A stretch of DNA of 64,000 bases from Halomicrococcus gelatinilyticus (GTDB lineage: Archaea; Halobacteriota; Halobacteria; Halobacteriales; Haladaptataceae), in contig CP100465.1 in NCBI GenBank assembly GCA_024227995.1, positions 1,550,001 through 1,614,000 of the forward strand, given 5' to 3'. Numbering within the stretch: position 1 is the first letter of the stretch; the number at the start of each line of letters is the position of its first letter. Shown here one piece after another: positions 35,350-44,790 of the stretch. The notes beneath the pieces are model-generated. The model saw nothing but the letters and a program-made list of their open reading frames with translations, was not told the DNA's origin and did no database searches. The translations under genes and the position numbers were made by a program.

Positions 35350-36291
35350 ATGGACATCGTCGTGTTCGGCGCGGGGAGCCTCGGAAGTCTCGTCGGCGGC
35401 CTGCTCGCCCGCGAGCACGCGGTCACGCTGGTCGGACGGGACTCGCACGTCACCGCCGTCCGTGAGTCAGGCCTGCAGGTGCGGGGCGTTGGCCTCGACG
35501 CAACCAGCGACGGCGAACCCGGCGTCGCGGTCGCGCCGGCGGCGACCACCGACGGCACCGACCTGCGCGCCGACCTCGCGGTCGTGACGGTGAAGGCGTT
35601 CGACACCGGAGCGGCGGCGCGCGACCTGGCGAGCGGCGAGTTCGACGCCGTGCTGTCGCTGCAGAACGGGATGGGCAACGAGGCGACGCTCGCGGAGCAC
35701 CTCGACTGCCCCGTGCTCGCCGGGACGGCGACGTACGGCGCGATACTGCTCGACCCGGGCGTGGTCGAGTGCACCGGCGTCGGCGAGGTGGTGCTCGGTG
35801 CGCGCGACGGCGGACCGTCCGAGCGGGCCGAACGGGTGGGCGAGGCGTTCCGCGCCGGCGGCATCGAGACGACCGTCGCCGAGGACATGCCGCGGCGGCT
35901 CTGGGAGAAGCTCGCGGTGAACGCGGGCATCAACGCGACGACGGCGCTCGCACGGGCGGACAACGGCGCGCTGCGGACGGGCGCGGCGCAGACGGTTGCG
36001 ACCGACGCCGCCCGGGAGACCGCTCGCGTCGCCCGCGCCGAGGGCGTGCCACTCGCCGACGAGCAGGCCGTCGCGGCGGTCGAGGCGGTCGCGTCGGCGA
36101 CCGCGGCGAACGTCTCCTCGATGCGACAGGACGTCGAGGGCGGACGCCGAACGGAGGTCGACGCCATCAACGGCTACGTCGTCGCCCGCGGGCGCGAGCA
36201 CGACCGCCCCACGCCGGTGAACCGGACGCTGGCGGGGCTGGTCCGGACGTGGGAGCGCGAGAACGTCGAGAGCGTCAGGAGCGACGGATGA
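35350..36291 (+). CDS. panE: 2-dehydropantoate 2-reductase-like (PanE/ApbA)
   Basis: A 313-residue NADPH enzyme. The Rossmann motif GAGSLGSLVGG is at residues 7-17. SLQNGMGNE and the LWEKLAVNAGINATTALARA region are typical of ketopantoate reductases. It makes pantoate for CoA biosynthesis from 2-dehydropantoate. Haloarchaea may use other routes, so a related 2-oxoacid reductase is possible. Its 3' end overlaps the convergent flippase-type gene by 17 nt. Confidence 0.85.
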   Translation: MDIVVFGAGSLGSLVGGLLAREHAVTLVGRDSHVTAVRESGLQVRGVGLDATSDGEPGVAVAPAATTDGTDLRADLAVVTVKAFDTGAAARDLASGEFDAVLSLQNGMGNEATLAEHLDCPVLAGTATYGAILLDPGVVECTGVGEVVLGARDGGPSERAERVGEAFRAGGIETTVAEDMPRRLWEKLAVNAGINATTALARADNGALRTGAAQTVATDAARETARVARAEGVPLADEQAVAAVEAVASATAANVSSMRQDVEGGRRTEVDAINGYVVARGREHDRPTPVNRTLAGLVRTWERENVESVRSDG

Positions 36292-37366
36292 CCCACAGCG
36301 ACGCGACGCCGCCGACGACGAGCACGACCCAGTAGCTCGCGAACCGGTAGACGATGGCTGCGGCGACGGCGGAGCTCCAGGAGATAGGAGGGACGAGTCC
36401 CGCGATGAGGACGGCGATGGCCGTCTCGACGCCGGCGAGGCCGCCCGGAAGCGGCGTCAGGCCGGCGAGCGTGCTCGCGGGGACGACGAACAGGACGAGC
36501 GTCAGGCCGATGGGGAGGTCGAGCGCGAGGCCCGAGAAGTACAGCGGGAGCGCGAAGAACACCCATCCGGTGTAGGAGAACACGAGCGCGAAGAGGAGCG
36601 AACGGGGTTCGTCGGCGATGCGCTCCAGGGCGTGGTAGAACCGGTCGATGCGGTTGCGGACGCCGTCGACGCTGACGCGGTCCGTTCGACCGGCGAGCGG
36701 GGCGACGAGGCGGAGGACGAACGCCTCCACGCCGTCGCGGTGTCGCCAGCCGACGTACGCGAGGGCGGGCACGGCGAACGCGAGCACGACCAGCCCCTGC
36801 GCGAGCGTCTCGGCGTTCTCCGGCAGCGTGGCGTTCAGCAGGAGGTAGGCCATGCCGACCGCGGCGAAGTTGAAGAACGGGAGCAGGTTCAGCAGGTCGG
36901 CGGTGACGACGCTCGCGAGGCTGTCCTCGTAGCTGGCCTCGGTGTCCTGGGAGAGCACGTACGCGATGAACGGTTCGCCGCCGGCCTGCCCGAGCGGCGT
37001 GATGTAGTTGGCGAACGTCGCCGCGAAGTAGGTGACGACGATGCGCCGGAGTCGCACCTCGATGTCCAGCATCGCGAGGACGACCTGCCAGGCCTTCCCC
37101 CAGAACGCGAGGCCGACGACGGTGGAGACGCAGGCGACCCAGACCCACCGATACCTGGCGCCTTCGAGGGCGTCGAGGACGCGCCCCCAGCCGGCGACGG
37201 CACCCAGCAGGTAGATGAGGACGCCGGCGACGAGGAATCCGAGCAGCAGCTTCCCCTTGCCGATGCGCTCGCCGAGGCCGGCCGAAAGCGCCTCACCCCC
37301 GTTTCCCGTCTCCGTTCCGGACGCGGACAGCGACGGTCCGCCGTCCGGTTCCGTCTCGTCGGTCAC
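36275..37366 (-). CDS. Flippase-like/LPG-synthase-type membrane protein (UPF0104)
   Basis: A 363-residue protein with about eight membrane helices. The motif ATFANYITPLGQAGGEPFIAY and the late PASTLAGLTPLPGGLAGVET are the hallmarks of the UPF0104 (lysylphosphatidylglycerol synthase transmembrane) family. Members move or modify lipid-linked molecules. GTG at 37366 starts 1 nt after the sulfatase stop, so the two genes are co-translated. This suggests a common role in envelope or polymer processing. It is convergent with panE. Confidence 0.85.
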   Translation of the reverse strand: MTDETEPDGGPSLSASGTETGNGGEALSAGLGERIGKGKLLLGFLVAGVLIYLLGAVAGWGRVLDALEGARYRWVWVACVSTVVGLAFWGKAWQVVLAMLDIEVRLRRIVVTYFAATFANYITPLGQAGGEPFIAYVLSQDTEASYEDSLASVVTADLLNLLPFFNFAAVGMAYLLLNATLPENAETLAQGLVVLAFAVPALAYVGWRHRDGVEAFVLRLVAPLAGRTDRVSVDGVRNRIDRFYHALERIADEPRSLLFALVFSYTGWVFFALPLYFSGLALDLPIGLTLVLFVVPASTLAGLTPLPGGLAGVETAIAVLIAGLVPPISWSSAVAAAIVYRFASYWVVLVVGGVASLWVIRRS

Positions 37367-37367
37367 G

Positions 37368-38873
37368 TCAGTCGATGTAGCCCAGGTCCTGCAATCTGTC
37401 CTTCGCGCTGTCGCTCATGTCGTCCAGCACGTCGTCGTCGTCCACTTCCTTCCACTCGCCGCCGACGCGCTCCTCGAACGTCGACAGCGTCTCGTCGAGT
37501 TCGGCCTCCGCCTCGCTGCCGTCGCCGCTGGCGTCGTGGCGCTCGCCGGGGTCGTCGTCGAGGTGGTAGAACTCGTCCGCGATGCGCTCGTTGCGGATGT
37601 ACTTGGCGTCGGGACGGCGCGCGGCGCGCATCCGCGAGTAGAACCGCGAGTCGCGCTCGAGATCGATGTTCGCGGCGGCCGCCTTCTCCTCCAGCTGCTT
37701 CAGTTCGACCACGGGCCGGTAGTACTCGACGAAGGCGGCGTCGCCGCCGCCCGCGAGTTCGCCCTCGGCGAACTCGCGGTAGTCCGCAGACAGCAGCGAC
37801 CGGGTGCGGTCGAGGGAAACGGTCGCGTCGGCCGCCTCGACGCCCGCGTGGTCGAGGACGGTGTGGTAGAGGTCGATGAGTTCGACCTGCTCGTCGGACT
37901 CGTCGTCGTCCAGTTCGGGGTGTTTGACCAGCAGCGGGACGTTGACGAGCGGGTCGTAGATGCAGAACTCGTGGCCGTAGAGGTCGTGCTCGCCGAACAG
38001 TTCGCCGTGGTCGGCGCAGACGACGACCATGGTCTCGTCCCACTCGTCGTTCTCCTTGAGCCACGAGAACAGCCGCTGGAGCTCGGCGTCGATGTGGCGG
38101 ATCTCCGCGTCGTACAGTCCCTGGATGTCTTCCCACTCGTCGTCGTCGATGTCGCGGGCGCCGCAGTTGTACTCCTTGGAGTTCTGGCACACCTCGGTGG
38201 AGTCGACGCCGGGCGCGAACTCCTCGCGGTACTCCTTCGGCGGGTGGTAGGGCAGGTGGGCGTCCATCAGGTTGATGAACGCGAAGTAGGGGTCGTCGGA
38301 GTCGTCGATGAACTCCATCGTCCGGTCGACGACCTGCGGCGTCTTCGAGTCGGCACCCTCGCCGCTGGCGAGGTACTCGTGGGCGGTGTTGCCCAGGCTG
38401 ACGAGCTTGTCCGCGACGGCGCGCAGGCGCTCGTTGTCGTTCATCATCTTCCAGGCCTTCGCCATCGGGCCGGAGAGGAAGTCGCCGGGCATCACCTCGA
38501 AGAAGTTGTCCTGGTCGTCGAAGCCGTCCGTGAGGTGGGTGTACGGCGTTATCCAGGCGTTCGAGGAGTAACACGCGGTGTCGAAGCCCGCCGCCGAGAG
38601 CGACTCGGCGAGCGTCGTCGCATCTTCGAGGTAGGGGTTCTCCTGGCTCGCACCGTGCTCGCTCGGGTACATACCCGTGAACATGGAGGCGTGGACCGGC
38701 AGGGTCCAGGGGGCGGGCGCAACTGCCTGCTCGAAGACGGTCGCTTCCTCGGCGAACCGTTCGAGCCCCGGCGTCGTCGGGCGGTCGTATCCGTAGACGG
38801 AGAGGTGGCTCTTGCGCACCGTGTCCATGACCACGAATACGACGTTTCGCGCCGCGGCGTCGTCGTTGGTCAT
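37368..38873 (-). CDS. Sulfatase-superfamily hydrolase (alkaline phosphatase fold)
   Basis: A 501-residue protein. RNVVFVVMDTVRKSHLSVYG is the N-terminal metal-binding Asp motif; ADHGELFGEHDLYGHEF is the second metal motif. At the nucleophile site, PAPWTLPVHASMFTG has Thr where sulfatases carry the formylglycine Cys/Ser, and His where they have Arg. A true sulfatase maturation signal (CxPxR) is therefore missing, and phosphatase, phosphodiesterase or phosphotransferase activity is more likely. It forms an operon with the flippase-like gene 1 nt downstream. ATG 38873 is preceded by TTTATCC about 27-30 nt upstream. Confidence 0.88.
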   Translation of the reverse strand: MTNDDAAARNVVFVVMDTVRKSHLSVYGYDRPTTPGLERFAEEATVFEQAVAPAPWTLPVHASMFTGMYPSEHGASQENPYLEDATTLAESLSAAGFDTACYSSNAWITPYTHLTDGFDDQDNFFEVMPGDFLSGPMAKAWKMMNDNERLRAVADKLVSLGNTAHEYLASGEGADSKTPQVVDRTMEFIDDSDDPYFAFINLMDAHLPYHPPKEYREEFAPGVDSTEVCQNSKEYNCGARDIDDDEWEDIQGLYDAEIRHIDAELQRLFSWLKENDEWDETMVVVCADHGELFGEHDLYGHEFCIYDPLVNVPLLVKHPELDDDESDEQVELIDLYHTVLDHAGVEAADATVSLDRTRSLLSADYREFAEGELAGGGDAAFVEYYRPVVELKQLEEKAAAANIDLERDSRFYSRMRAARRPDAKYIRNERIADEFYHLDDDPGERHDASGDGSEAEAELDETLSTFEERVGGEWKEVDDDDVLDDMSDSAKDRLQDLGYID

Positions 38874-39203
38874 ACTGTGGCTCCCTACACCGTCCGGTGG
38901 GATAAATATCGTGATGTGCCGCAACGCCGACGCCTAAATTTAACGGCCGGACGGGGGGAGCACTCCCCGCGCGGCGGTGGCTGGCACGCCGTCGTGGTCG
39001 AAAATCAATCGGGCGTTGAAGCGGGCGGAAGTGCGGGCGTCGGTCGAGGGCCGGGGAGCCGCGGGCGGACGGCGGCGGCGGACGGCGTCCGCAGGTAGAA
39101 CGGGGCACGCGCACCGCTCGGGGACGTGAGCCGGACGCCTCGAAGAACGGTCGAAACTGATCGTCGACGGTAACGAACGGTTGCTACGGGCGGGAGGACG
39201 ACG
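38874..39203. other. Intergenic, no gene seen
   Basis: It holds the promoter of the sulfatase-type gene (TTTATCC at about 38900) and the 3' end of the NifU gene. The remaining sequence is GC-rich and encodes only Arg-rich shadow frames. Confidence 0.6.
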
Positions 39204-39563
39204 TTAGAACGGAGCCTGCGGACCCTCGTCGTCGTCGCCGTCGTCGGAGGTCTCGCCGGGGAACGACGGGCTCATGCCGCCGCCGCGGCCGCCACCGCCG
39301 TCCATGCCGGTCTCGGCGTGGACCTGCTCGATCTCGGGGATCTCCTTGACCATCCGGCTCTTGATCGCCTGGATGGTCATCGGGGAGATGCCACAGCCGC
39401 TGCAGGCGCCGCCGAGCATGATGGTCACCTCGCCGGTCTCCCGGTCGAGGTCCTGGATGGCCGCACTGCCGCCGTGCATCTGGATCTGCGGGAAGTTACG
39501 ACGCAGGAAGTTGCTGACGCGCTCCTTGAGGTCGTCGTCCTCGCCCTGGGTTTCGGTACTCAT
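39204..39563 (-). CDS. NifU C-terminal-domain Fe-S protein
   Basis: A 119-residue protein. LRRNFPQIQMHGGSAAIQDL and the GACSGCGISPMTIQAIKSRM motif with CxxC are typical of the NifU-like (Nfu) scaffold that carries [4Fe-4S] clusters to apoproteins. The last 30 residues are a Gly/Asp-rich tail. It is probably monocistronic. The length is typical of archaeal Nfu with an added tail. Confidence 0.9.
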   Translation of the reverse strand: MSTETQGEDDDLKERVSNFLRRNFPQIQMHGGSAAIQDLDRETGEVTIMLGGACSGCGISPMTIQAIKSRMVKEIPEIEQVHAETGMDGGGGRGGGMSPSFPGETSDDGDDDEGPQAPF

Positions 39564-39977
39564 GTACCGTGAGGTAGGGAACCAGCGTCCTTAGACCTTT
39601 GGTTAGGGGTGGTGGCGGACGTCGACGGATCGGACGACCGTCGGTGCTCCCGGTCCGAACTCGCCGCAACCGCCCGTTCGGATACGCTCGCTCGCCGGTC
39701 GAGCCCCGTTCCCGGTCGAACAGCCCGCTCCCCGGGCGAACGGCCCCGCTCGCACGAGGGCAGGCCCGGAGTTCCGGCGGCCCCCGTCTCTGCAGGCCAG
39801 CACGCCGAACCGCCCGTTCCGGCGACGGGCGACGACGAAACCGCGCGTTGAATCCGCCAGCGAACCGTCGTTCGACGCTTCCGTCACAAGGGTTCCGCGA
39901 CGGCGAACCGCAACGATGCGTTACGGGCGGTATTTCGAAACGAAAGCCTATTCTGGATTCGCTACGAGCGACGGTGT
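39564..39977. other. Intergenic, no gene supported
   Basis: Three frames are open for 80-130 codons but encode Arg/Ser/Gly-rich proteins unlike haloarchaeal ones. The right end (GGTATTTCGAAACG, GCCTATTC) contains the S9 peptidase promoter. Confidence 0.6.
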
Positions 39978-42053
39978 ATGGAGACAGTTCGTGCTAACGA
40001 TTACCACGACATCGTCGGCGTCGACGACCCGCGCGTGTCGCCGGACGGGGAGCGCGTCGCGTTCGTGCGGTCCGTGCCCGACGGCGAACAGGAGTACGAG
40101 GCGACGGTGTACGTCGTCCCGGTCGGCGGTGGCGAACCGACCAGGTACACCATCGCGGAAGGCGTCGACAGCGAACCGCGCTGGAGCCCGAGCGGCGACC
40201 GTCTGGCGTTCGTGAGCACCCGCGGAGCGGACGACGACCGCCCGCAGCTCTGGGTGCTGCCGACCGAGGGCGGCGAGGCCCGCCGGGTGACGGACGTCGC
40301 CGGCGGCGTCTCGCAACTCGCGTGGTCGCCGGACGGCACCCGCATCGCGTTCGTCCAGTCCACCACGGAGGAGGAGCGCGACGAGGGGCTCGACACCGGC
40401 CTCGACGGCGAGGAGTACGAGCCCGAGGAGCCGGACCCGCGCGTCATCGACCGGATGATCTACCGCGCCGGGCAGCGCTACTTCGACGGACGGCGCAGCC
40501 ACGTCTACCTCGCCCACCTCGACGGCGACGGGGACGCGACCGTCGAGCGCGTCACCGACGGCGACCACGACTTCGTGGGCCCGGACTGGGGCGACGCGAC
40601 GACGCTGTACTACGGGGCACGGCGCGAGGGCGACCCGGACGACAACATCGTCGTCGACGTCGTCGCCTACGACACCGACGACGAGGAGTCGGAGACGCTC
40701 TTCCAGACGACCGGCGCAGCGGGGCGCATCGCCGCAACTGCCGACGGTCGCATCGCGTACGCCTACACGCCCGAGGAGCAGGCGACGCTCCGCCAGACGG
40801 AGGTGAAGGTGTACGACCGCGCGAGCGAGGAGACGGTGACGCTCACCGCGTCGCTGGACCGGACCCTCGCCCGGGAGTGTACGCCGCAGTGGGACCCCGA
40901 CGAGGAGACGGTGTACTTCCGAACCCCGGACGAGGGGAGCGTCGTCGTCTGGCGCGTGCCGGGCGACGGCGGCGACGACCCCGAGCGGGTGGTCGACGAC
41001 GGCCACGTCGACGCCGTCACGGTCGGGAGCGACGCCGTCGCGTACGTGAAATCGGAGTGGGACCACCCCGGCGACGTGTTCGTCGCGACGCGCGGCGGCG
41101 CGGAGACGCGGCGGCTCACCCGGGTCAACAGCGACTACCTCGACGAGCGCGCGGTCGCCCAGCCCGAGGAGCTCTGGTTCGAGAGCGACGACGGCGTCGA
41201 ACTGCAGGGCTGGGTGCTGACGCCGCCGGACTTCGACGAGGACGGCGAGTACCCCCTCGCGGTCGAGATCCACGGCGGTCCCCACGTGATGTGGTCGACG
41301 AGCGACACGATGTGGCACGAGTTCCAGACGCTCGCCGCGAACGGCTACGTCGTCTTCTGGTCGAACCCGCGCGGGTCGACCGGGTACGGCGAGTCCCACG
41401 CCGCGGCCATCGAGCGCGACTGGGGCGACGTGACGATGACCGACGTGATGGCCGGCGTCGAGGCGGTCGCGGACCGGCCGTCCGTCGACGCGGAGAACAT
41501 GTTCGTCACGGGCGGGAGCTTCGGCGGGTTCATGACCTCGTGGATCGTCGGCCACACCGACCGGTTCGCGGGCGCGGTCGCCCAGCGCGGCGTCTACGAC
41601 CTGAGCAGCTTCTACGGCTCGACGGACGCGTTCAAGCTGGTCGAGTGGGACTTCGACACGACGCCGTGGGAGGAACCGGAGTTCCTCTGGGAGCACTCGC
41701 CGGTGGCCGCGGCCGACGACGTGACGACGCCGACGCTGGTCGTCCACAGCGACGACGACTACCGCGTCCCGGTGAACAACGCCGAGATGCTGTACCTCTT
41801 CCTGAAGAAGAACGACGTCGACACCCGCCTCGTCCGCTACCCGCGCGAGGGGCACGAGCTCTCCCGAAGCGGCGAGCCGGCGCACGTCGTCGACCGCCTC
41901 GAACGCATCGTCCGCTGGTTCGACGGCTACTCCGACCACCACGACGTCCCGCGCGCGCTGGAGCGCGGCGACGAGGGACTCTCGGCTGCCGAGGGCGAGG
42001 AAAGCGGCGAAGACGAGGACGACGAGGAGGACGGAGACGGGAGCGACGAGTGA
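39978..42053 (+). CDS. S9-family prolyl oligopeptidase-type peptidase
   Basis: A 691-residue serine peptidase of the acylaminoacyl/dipeptidyl-peptidase type. The first 390 residues form a seven-bladed propeller with TolB-like WD repeats (PRWSPSGDRLAFVS, LAWSPDGTRIAFV). The alpha/beta hydrolase domain has Ser514 in GGSFGGF, Asp594 in HSDDDYRVP and His626 in REGHELS. It probably cleaves short peptides in the cytosol, as no signal peptide is visible. The C-terminus is a low-complexity acidic tail (about 25 residues of Glu/Asp). The end of this tail is duplicated downstream in the DNA. Confidence 0.93.
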   Translation: METVRANDYHDIVGVDDPRVSPDGERVAFVRSVPDGEQEYEATVYVVPVGGGEPTRYTIAEGVDSEPRWSPSGDRLAFVSTRGADDDRPQLWVLPTEGGEARRVTDVAGGVSQLAWSPDGTRIAFVQSTTEEERDEGLDTGLDGEEYEPEEPDPRVIDRMIYRAGQRYFDGRRSHVYLAHLDGDGDATVERVTDGDHDFVGPDWGDATTLYYGARREGDPDDNIVVDVVAYDTDDEESETLFQTTGAAGRIAATADGRIAYAYTPEEQATLRQTEVKVYDRASEETVTLTASLDRTLARECTPQWDPDEETVYFRTPDEGSVVVWRVPGDGGDDPERVVDDGHVDAVTVGSDAVAYVKSEWDHPGDVFVATRGGAETRRLTRVNSDYLDERAVAQPEELWFESDDGVELQGWVLTPPDFDEDGEYPLAVEIHGGPHVMWSTSDTMWHEFQTLAANGYVVFWSNPRGSTGYGESHAAAIERDWGDVTMTDVMAGVEAVADRPSVDAENMFVTGGSFGGFMTSWIVGHTDRFAGAVAQRGVYDLSSFYGSTDAFKLVEWDFDTTPWEEPEFLWEHSPVAAADDVTTPTLVVHSDDDYRVPVNNAEMLYLFLKKNDVDTRLVRYPREGHELSRSGEPAHVVDRLERIVRWFDGYSDHHDVPRALERGDEGLSAAEGEESGEDEDDEEDGDGSDE

Positions 42054-42122
42054 CCGACGGCCAGTGCCTGACGGCCGGCGACGGACGTCCGGCGACGAGG
42101 AGGACGGAGACGGGAGCGACGA
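42020..42122. repeat. 30-nt direct repeat at the 3' end of the S9 peptidase gene
   Basis: The segment 42020-42049 (end of the coding region, acidic tail) is repeated exactly at 42093-42122, 73 nt away and outside the gene. It is a local duplication like the one at 8082-8183. Confidence 0.85.
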
Positions 42123-42435
42123 CCGACGACGAGTGACTGACGACGGTCGAGGGTGACGTCCGGCCGTGGCTCACGACCGTCGCTCCGGACCGCTCTATAG
42201 GTCTCCGTTCCCGTCCCGGGGTCGGTTTCGATCGGGGTCGAACGTCCGCAGAATCGACAGCGGGCGGTCGAACGTACACTCGAAACGAGGGGGTTCGCGT
42301 CGGACGGAGGTCGAACGTCGATTTCGACCAGGACGGCAGGCGCTGAACGTGGTACTGGACCCGGGACTGTCGCGGAGGATGCCGGAACGACGGCGGCGAC
42401 GACGCGCCGCGCGATTCTCGACCGGAAAGAAGGGG
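42054..42435. other. Intergenic region with repeat and ORB-like word
   Basis: No gene is supported. It contains the duplicated 30-nt tail of the peptidase gene and, at 42277-42297, a G-string element identical over 21 nt to one at 60612. Confidence 0.6.
42277..42297 (+). promoter_or_regulatory. ORB-like G-string element, copy 1
   Basis: CACTCGAAACGAGGGGG followed by TTCG. It resembles haloarchaeal origin recognition boxes (a GAAAC core plus a run of G) bound by Orc1/Cdc6. No orc gene or AT-rich unwinding element is adjacent, so it may be solitary. Confidence 0.4.
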
Positions 42436-42654
42436 TCAGTCGACGATGATGTCGGTCTGTTCCTCGATGGGGTTCGACTCGTCCTCCGGCGTCATCTCGG
42501 TCTCGTACCGGTCGATCCAGTCGGCGAAACAGGCCGGACAGAGCCGCTGGCTGTCGATCTGCGAACGGTCCACGGTCAGTCGGACGGTCCGGGCCAGCGC
42601 GTCCGTGAGGGGGTCGCCACAGTCGTCGCACGGGTCTGGGTCGTCCTCGCTCAT
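42436..42654 (-). CDS. Small zinc-binding protein (72 aa)
   Basis: A 72-residue acidic protein with CDDCG near the N-terminus and CPAC in the middle, a one-zinc site. ATG 42654 is about 26 nt after TTTATATGG on the minus strand (leaderless); the longer frame upstream is Arg-rich and non-coding. It diverges from hemL. The function is unknown; such mini-proteins are frequent in haloarchaea. Confidence 0.75.
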   Translation of the reverse strand: MSEDDPDPCDDCGDPLTDALARTVRLTVDRSQIDSQRLCPACFADWIDRYETEMTPEDESNPIEEQTDIIVD

Positions 42655-42857
42655 GCCCGGTAGATGTGACGGGGGCCATATAAAGTGGGGAGTCGTTCGA
42701 CCACCTCGCCGGCTCGCGACGGTGAAACCGCCATCGAGCGCCCGAACGAGTCGTGGCTCCGGAGCTCCCCGACCGGTGCGACGTCGCGGAGCGCCGTCGA
42801 CGGCCGGGCGTTCGGTTCTCGATACAAACAAGACGCGCGAGTACGAAGCCGCCGGAC

Positions 42858-44198
42858 ATGAACCACGAGCGCTCGCGCGACCTGTACGACCGCGCGCTGT
42901 CGGCGATCCCCGGCGGCGTCAACTCCCCGGTGCGGGCCGTCCGACCGTACCCCTTCTTCGTGGAGAGCGGCGACGGCGCACACGTCGTCGACGCGGACGG
43001 GAACCGCTACGTCGACTACGTGATGGGCTACGGCCCGCTGCTGCTGGGTCACGACCTGCCCCAGCAGGTCGAGGCCGCCATCCAGTCGCAACTCTCGGAC
43101 GGCCCGATGTACGGCGCGCCGACGGAGGTCGAGGTCGAACTCGCCGAGTTCGTCGCACGCCACGTCCCGAGCGTCGAGATGACGCGGTTCGTCAACAGCG
43201 GCACCGAGGCGACCGTCTCGGCCATCCGCCTCGCGCGCGGCCACACCGGCCGCGACAAGATCGTCGCCATGCAGGGCGGCTACCACGGCGCGGGCGAGTC
43301 GACGCTCGTCCAGGGCGAGACGGGCGTCCCCGCCCGGCCGAGTTCGACCGGCGTCCCCGAGGCGTTCGCGAAGGAGACCATCACCGTGCCGTTCAACGAC
43401 GAGGAGGCCGTCCGCGAGGTCTTCGAGGAGCGCGGCGACGAGATCGCCTGCGTCATCGTCGAGCCGATCCTCGGCAACTGCGCCAGCGTCCCGCCGGTCG
43501 AGGGGTACCTGGAGACGCTCCGCGAGGTGACCGACGTGCACGGATCGCTGCTGATCTTCGACGAGGTGATGACCGGCTTCCGCATCGGCGGACTGCAGTG
43601 CGCGCAGGGCAAGTTCGGCGTGACCCCCGACCTGACGACGCTCGCGAAGGTCGTCGGCGGCGGGTTCCCCGTGGGCGCAGTCGGCGGCCCCGCCGACATC
43701 ATGGAGGGGTTCACCCCGACCGGCGACGTGTTCCAGGCCGGCACCTACTCCGGTCACCCGCTCGCGCTGACGGCGGGCCTCGAAACCCTCCGCTTCGCGG
43801 CGGAGAACGACGTGTACGACCACGTCAACGACCTCGGCGAGCAGTTGCGCGCCGGCCTGACCGACATCCTCGAAGACCGCGCGCCGGAGTACACCGTCAC
43901 CGGCATGGACAGCATGTTCAAGGTCGTGTTCACGCGCGACGGCCCCCGCGACCTCGACGGGCAGTGCGAGGACGGCTGCCGCCAGGACCCCGACTGCCCG
44001 CGCTACGAGTACTGTCCGAAGAACCGCGCCGACGTCGACGCCGCCGAGACCGAACGCTGGGAACGGCTGTTCTGGCCTGCGATGCTGGAGGAGGGCGTGT
44101 TCCTCACCGCCAACCAGTACGAGTCGCAGTTCGTCAGCTACGCTCACACCGAGGAGGACGTCAAGGCGACGCTGGAGGCGTACAAGGAAGCGCTGTAA
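42858..44198 (+). CDS. hemL: Glutamate-1-semialdehyde 2,1-aminomutase
   Basis: A 446-residue PLP enzyme of the C5 pathway; it converts glutamate-1-semialdehyde to 5-aminolevulinate for haem and cobalamin. [17 protein letters not shown] and [10 protein letters not shown] bind PLP; the Schiff-base lysine is Lys264 in [13 protein letters not shown] 42858 fits the family start ([20 protein letters not shown]). A Cys-rich segment [20 protein letters not shown] is inserted at about residues 370-390; bacterial HemL lacks it. It may bind a metal or be a haloarchaeal variant. Haem made here serves KatG among others. Confidence 0.93.
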   Translation: MNHERSRDLYDRALSAIPGGVNSPVRAVRPYPFFVESGDGAHVVDADGNRYVDYVMGYGPLLLGHDLPQQVEAAIQSQLSDGPMYGAPTEVEVELAEFVARHVPSVEMTRFVNSGTEATVSAIRLARGHTGRDKIVAMQGGYHGAGESTLVQGETGVPARPSSTGVPEAFAKETITVPFNDEEAVREVFEERGDEIACVIVEPILGNCASVPPVEGYLETLREVTDVHGSLLIFDEVMTGFRIGGLQCAQGKFGVTPDLTTLAKVVGGGFPVGAVGGPADIMEGFTPTGDVFQAGTYSGHPLALTAGLETLRFAAENDVYDHVNDLGEQLRAGLTDILEDRAPEYTVTGMDSMFKVVFTRDGPRDLDGQCEDGCRQDPDCPRYEYCPKNRADVDAAETERWERLFWPAMLEEGVFLTANQYESQFVSYAHTEEDVKATLEAYKEAL

Positions 44199-44210
44199 GG
44201 GACGGTCGTC

Positions 44211-44540
44211 TTACTCCTCGTCGGACGAGAACCCGAACACGGACGCCAGTTCCGCCTCGATCTTCTCCACGTAGATGTCCAGCGTCTGCTCGACCTTCTC
44301 GTCGCCGACGACGATGGCCTGCACCCGGTCGGTCGGAGAGTCCGGGAGTTCGACGCGGAACTCGCCGTCGCCCTCGTAGAACGGTTCGCTCTCGTTGAGC
44401 ACCTGCTGGTCGATGGCGTGGATCAGCTCGGAGTCGTACCGCTCGTTCATCTCCTCGAAGGCGCTCTTGTACGCCCGCTGGAGCTCGTTGAAGTAGTGGA
44501 CGTACTTGTCCTCGAACTTCTCGGGGTCGAAGTCGGCCAT
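44211..44540 (-). CDS. Haloarchaeal conserved protein, unknown function
   Basis: A 109-residue acidic protein: MADFDPEKFEDKYVHYFNEL begins a helical part (1-50). VRVELPDSP-like beta sequence and a final helix follow. ATG 44540 is 26 nt after a TTTTTACTC box. The 3' end converges with hemL (12 nt between the stops). No motif is recognised. The length and composition are those of a genuine small haloarchaeal gene. Confidence 0.78.
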   Translation of the reverse strand: MADFDPEKFEDKYVHYFNELQRAYKSAFEEMNERYDSELIHAIDQQVLNESEPFYEGDGEFRVELPDSPTDRVQAIVVGDEKVEQTLDIYVEKIEAELASVFGFSSDEE

Positions 44541-44790
44541 ACTCGAATCGACGCTTGGCGCGAGTAAAAACCGGACGGTTGTCGGTCGCGAGCGGGAGAG
44601 AACCGCGAACAGCGGCATCTCGCGAGGCCGCGCCATCGCGTCGAACGCGTCGCGGTGACCCACGCAACGACCCGACCGCCGACCCCGACATTCGATATCG
44701 CACTATGTAGTTTATCATCCAGTGCGTGACGGAATCGACAGGAGAACTGGAGACGACTCGAACGGCCGCAAGAACGGTTAGCGCGGAGTT

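Noticed and set aside
39599..39997. Overlapping open frames between NifU and the S9 peptidase
   Set aside because: Composition is Arg/Ser/Pro-rich, with no promoter spacing and no haloarchaeal acidity.
44640..44760. AT-rich box near 44700 as promoter of a gene
   Set aside because: No plausible start codon or protein-like frame follows at leaderless distance on either strand.
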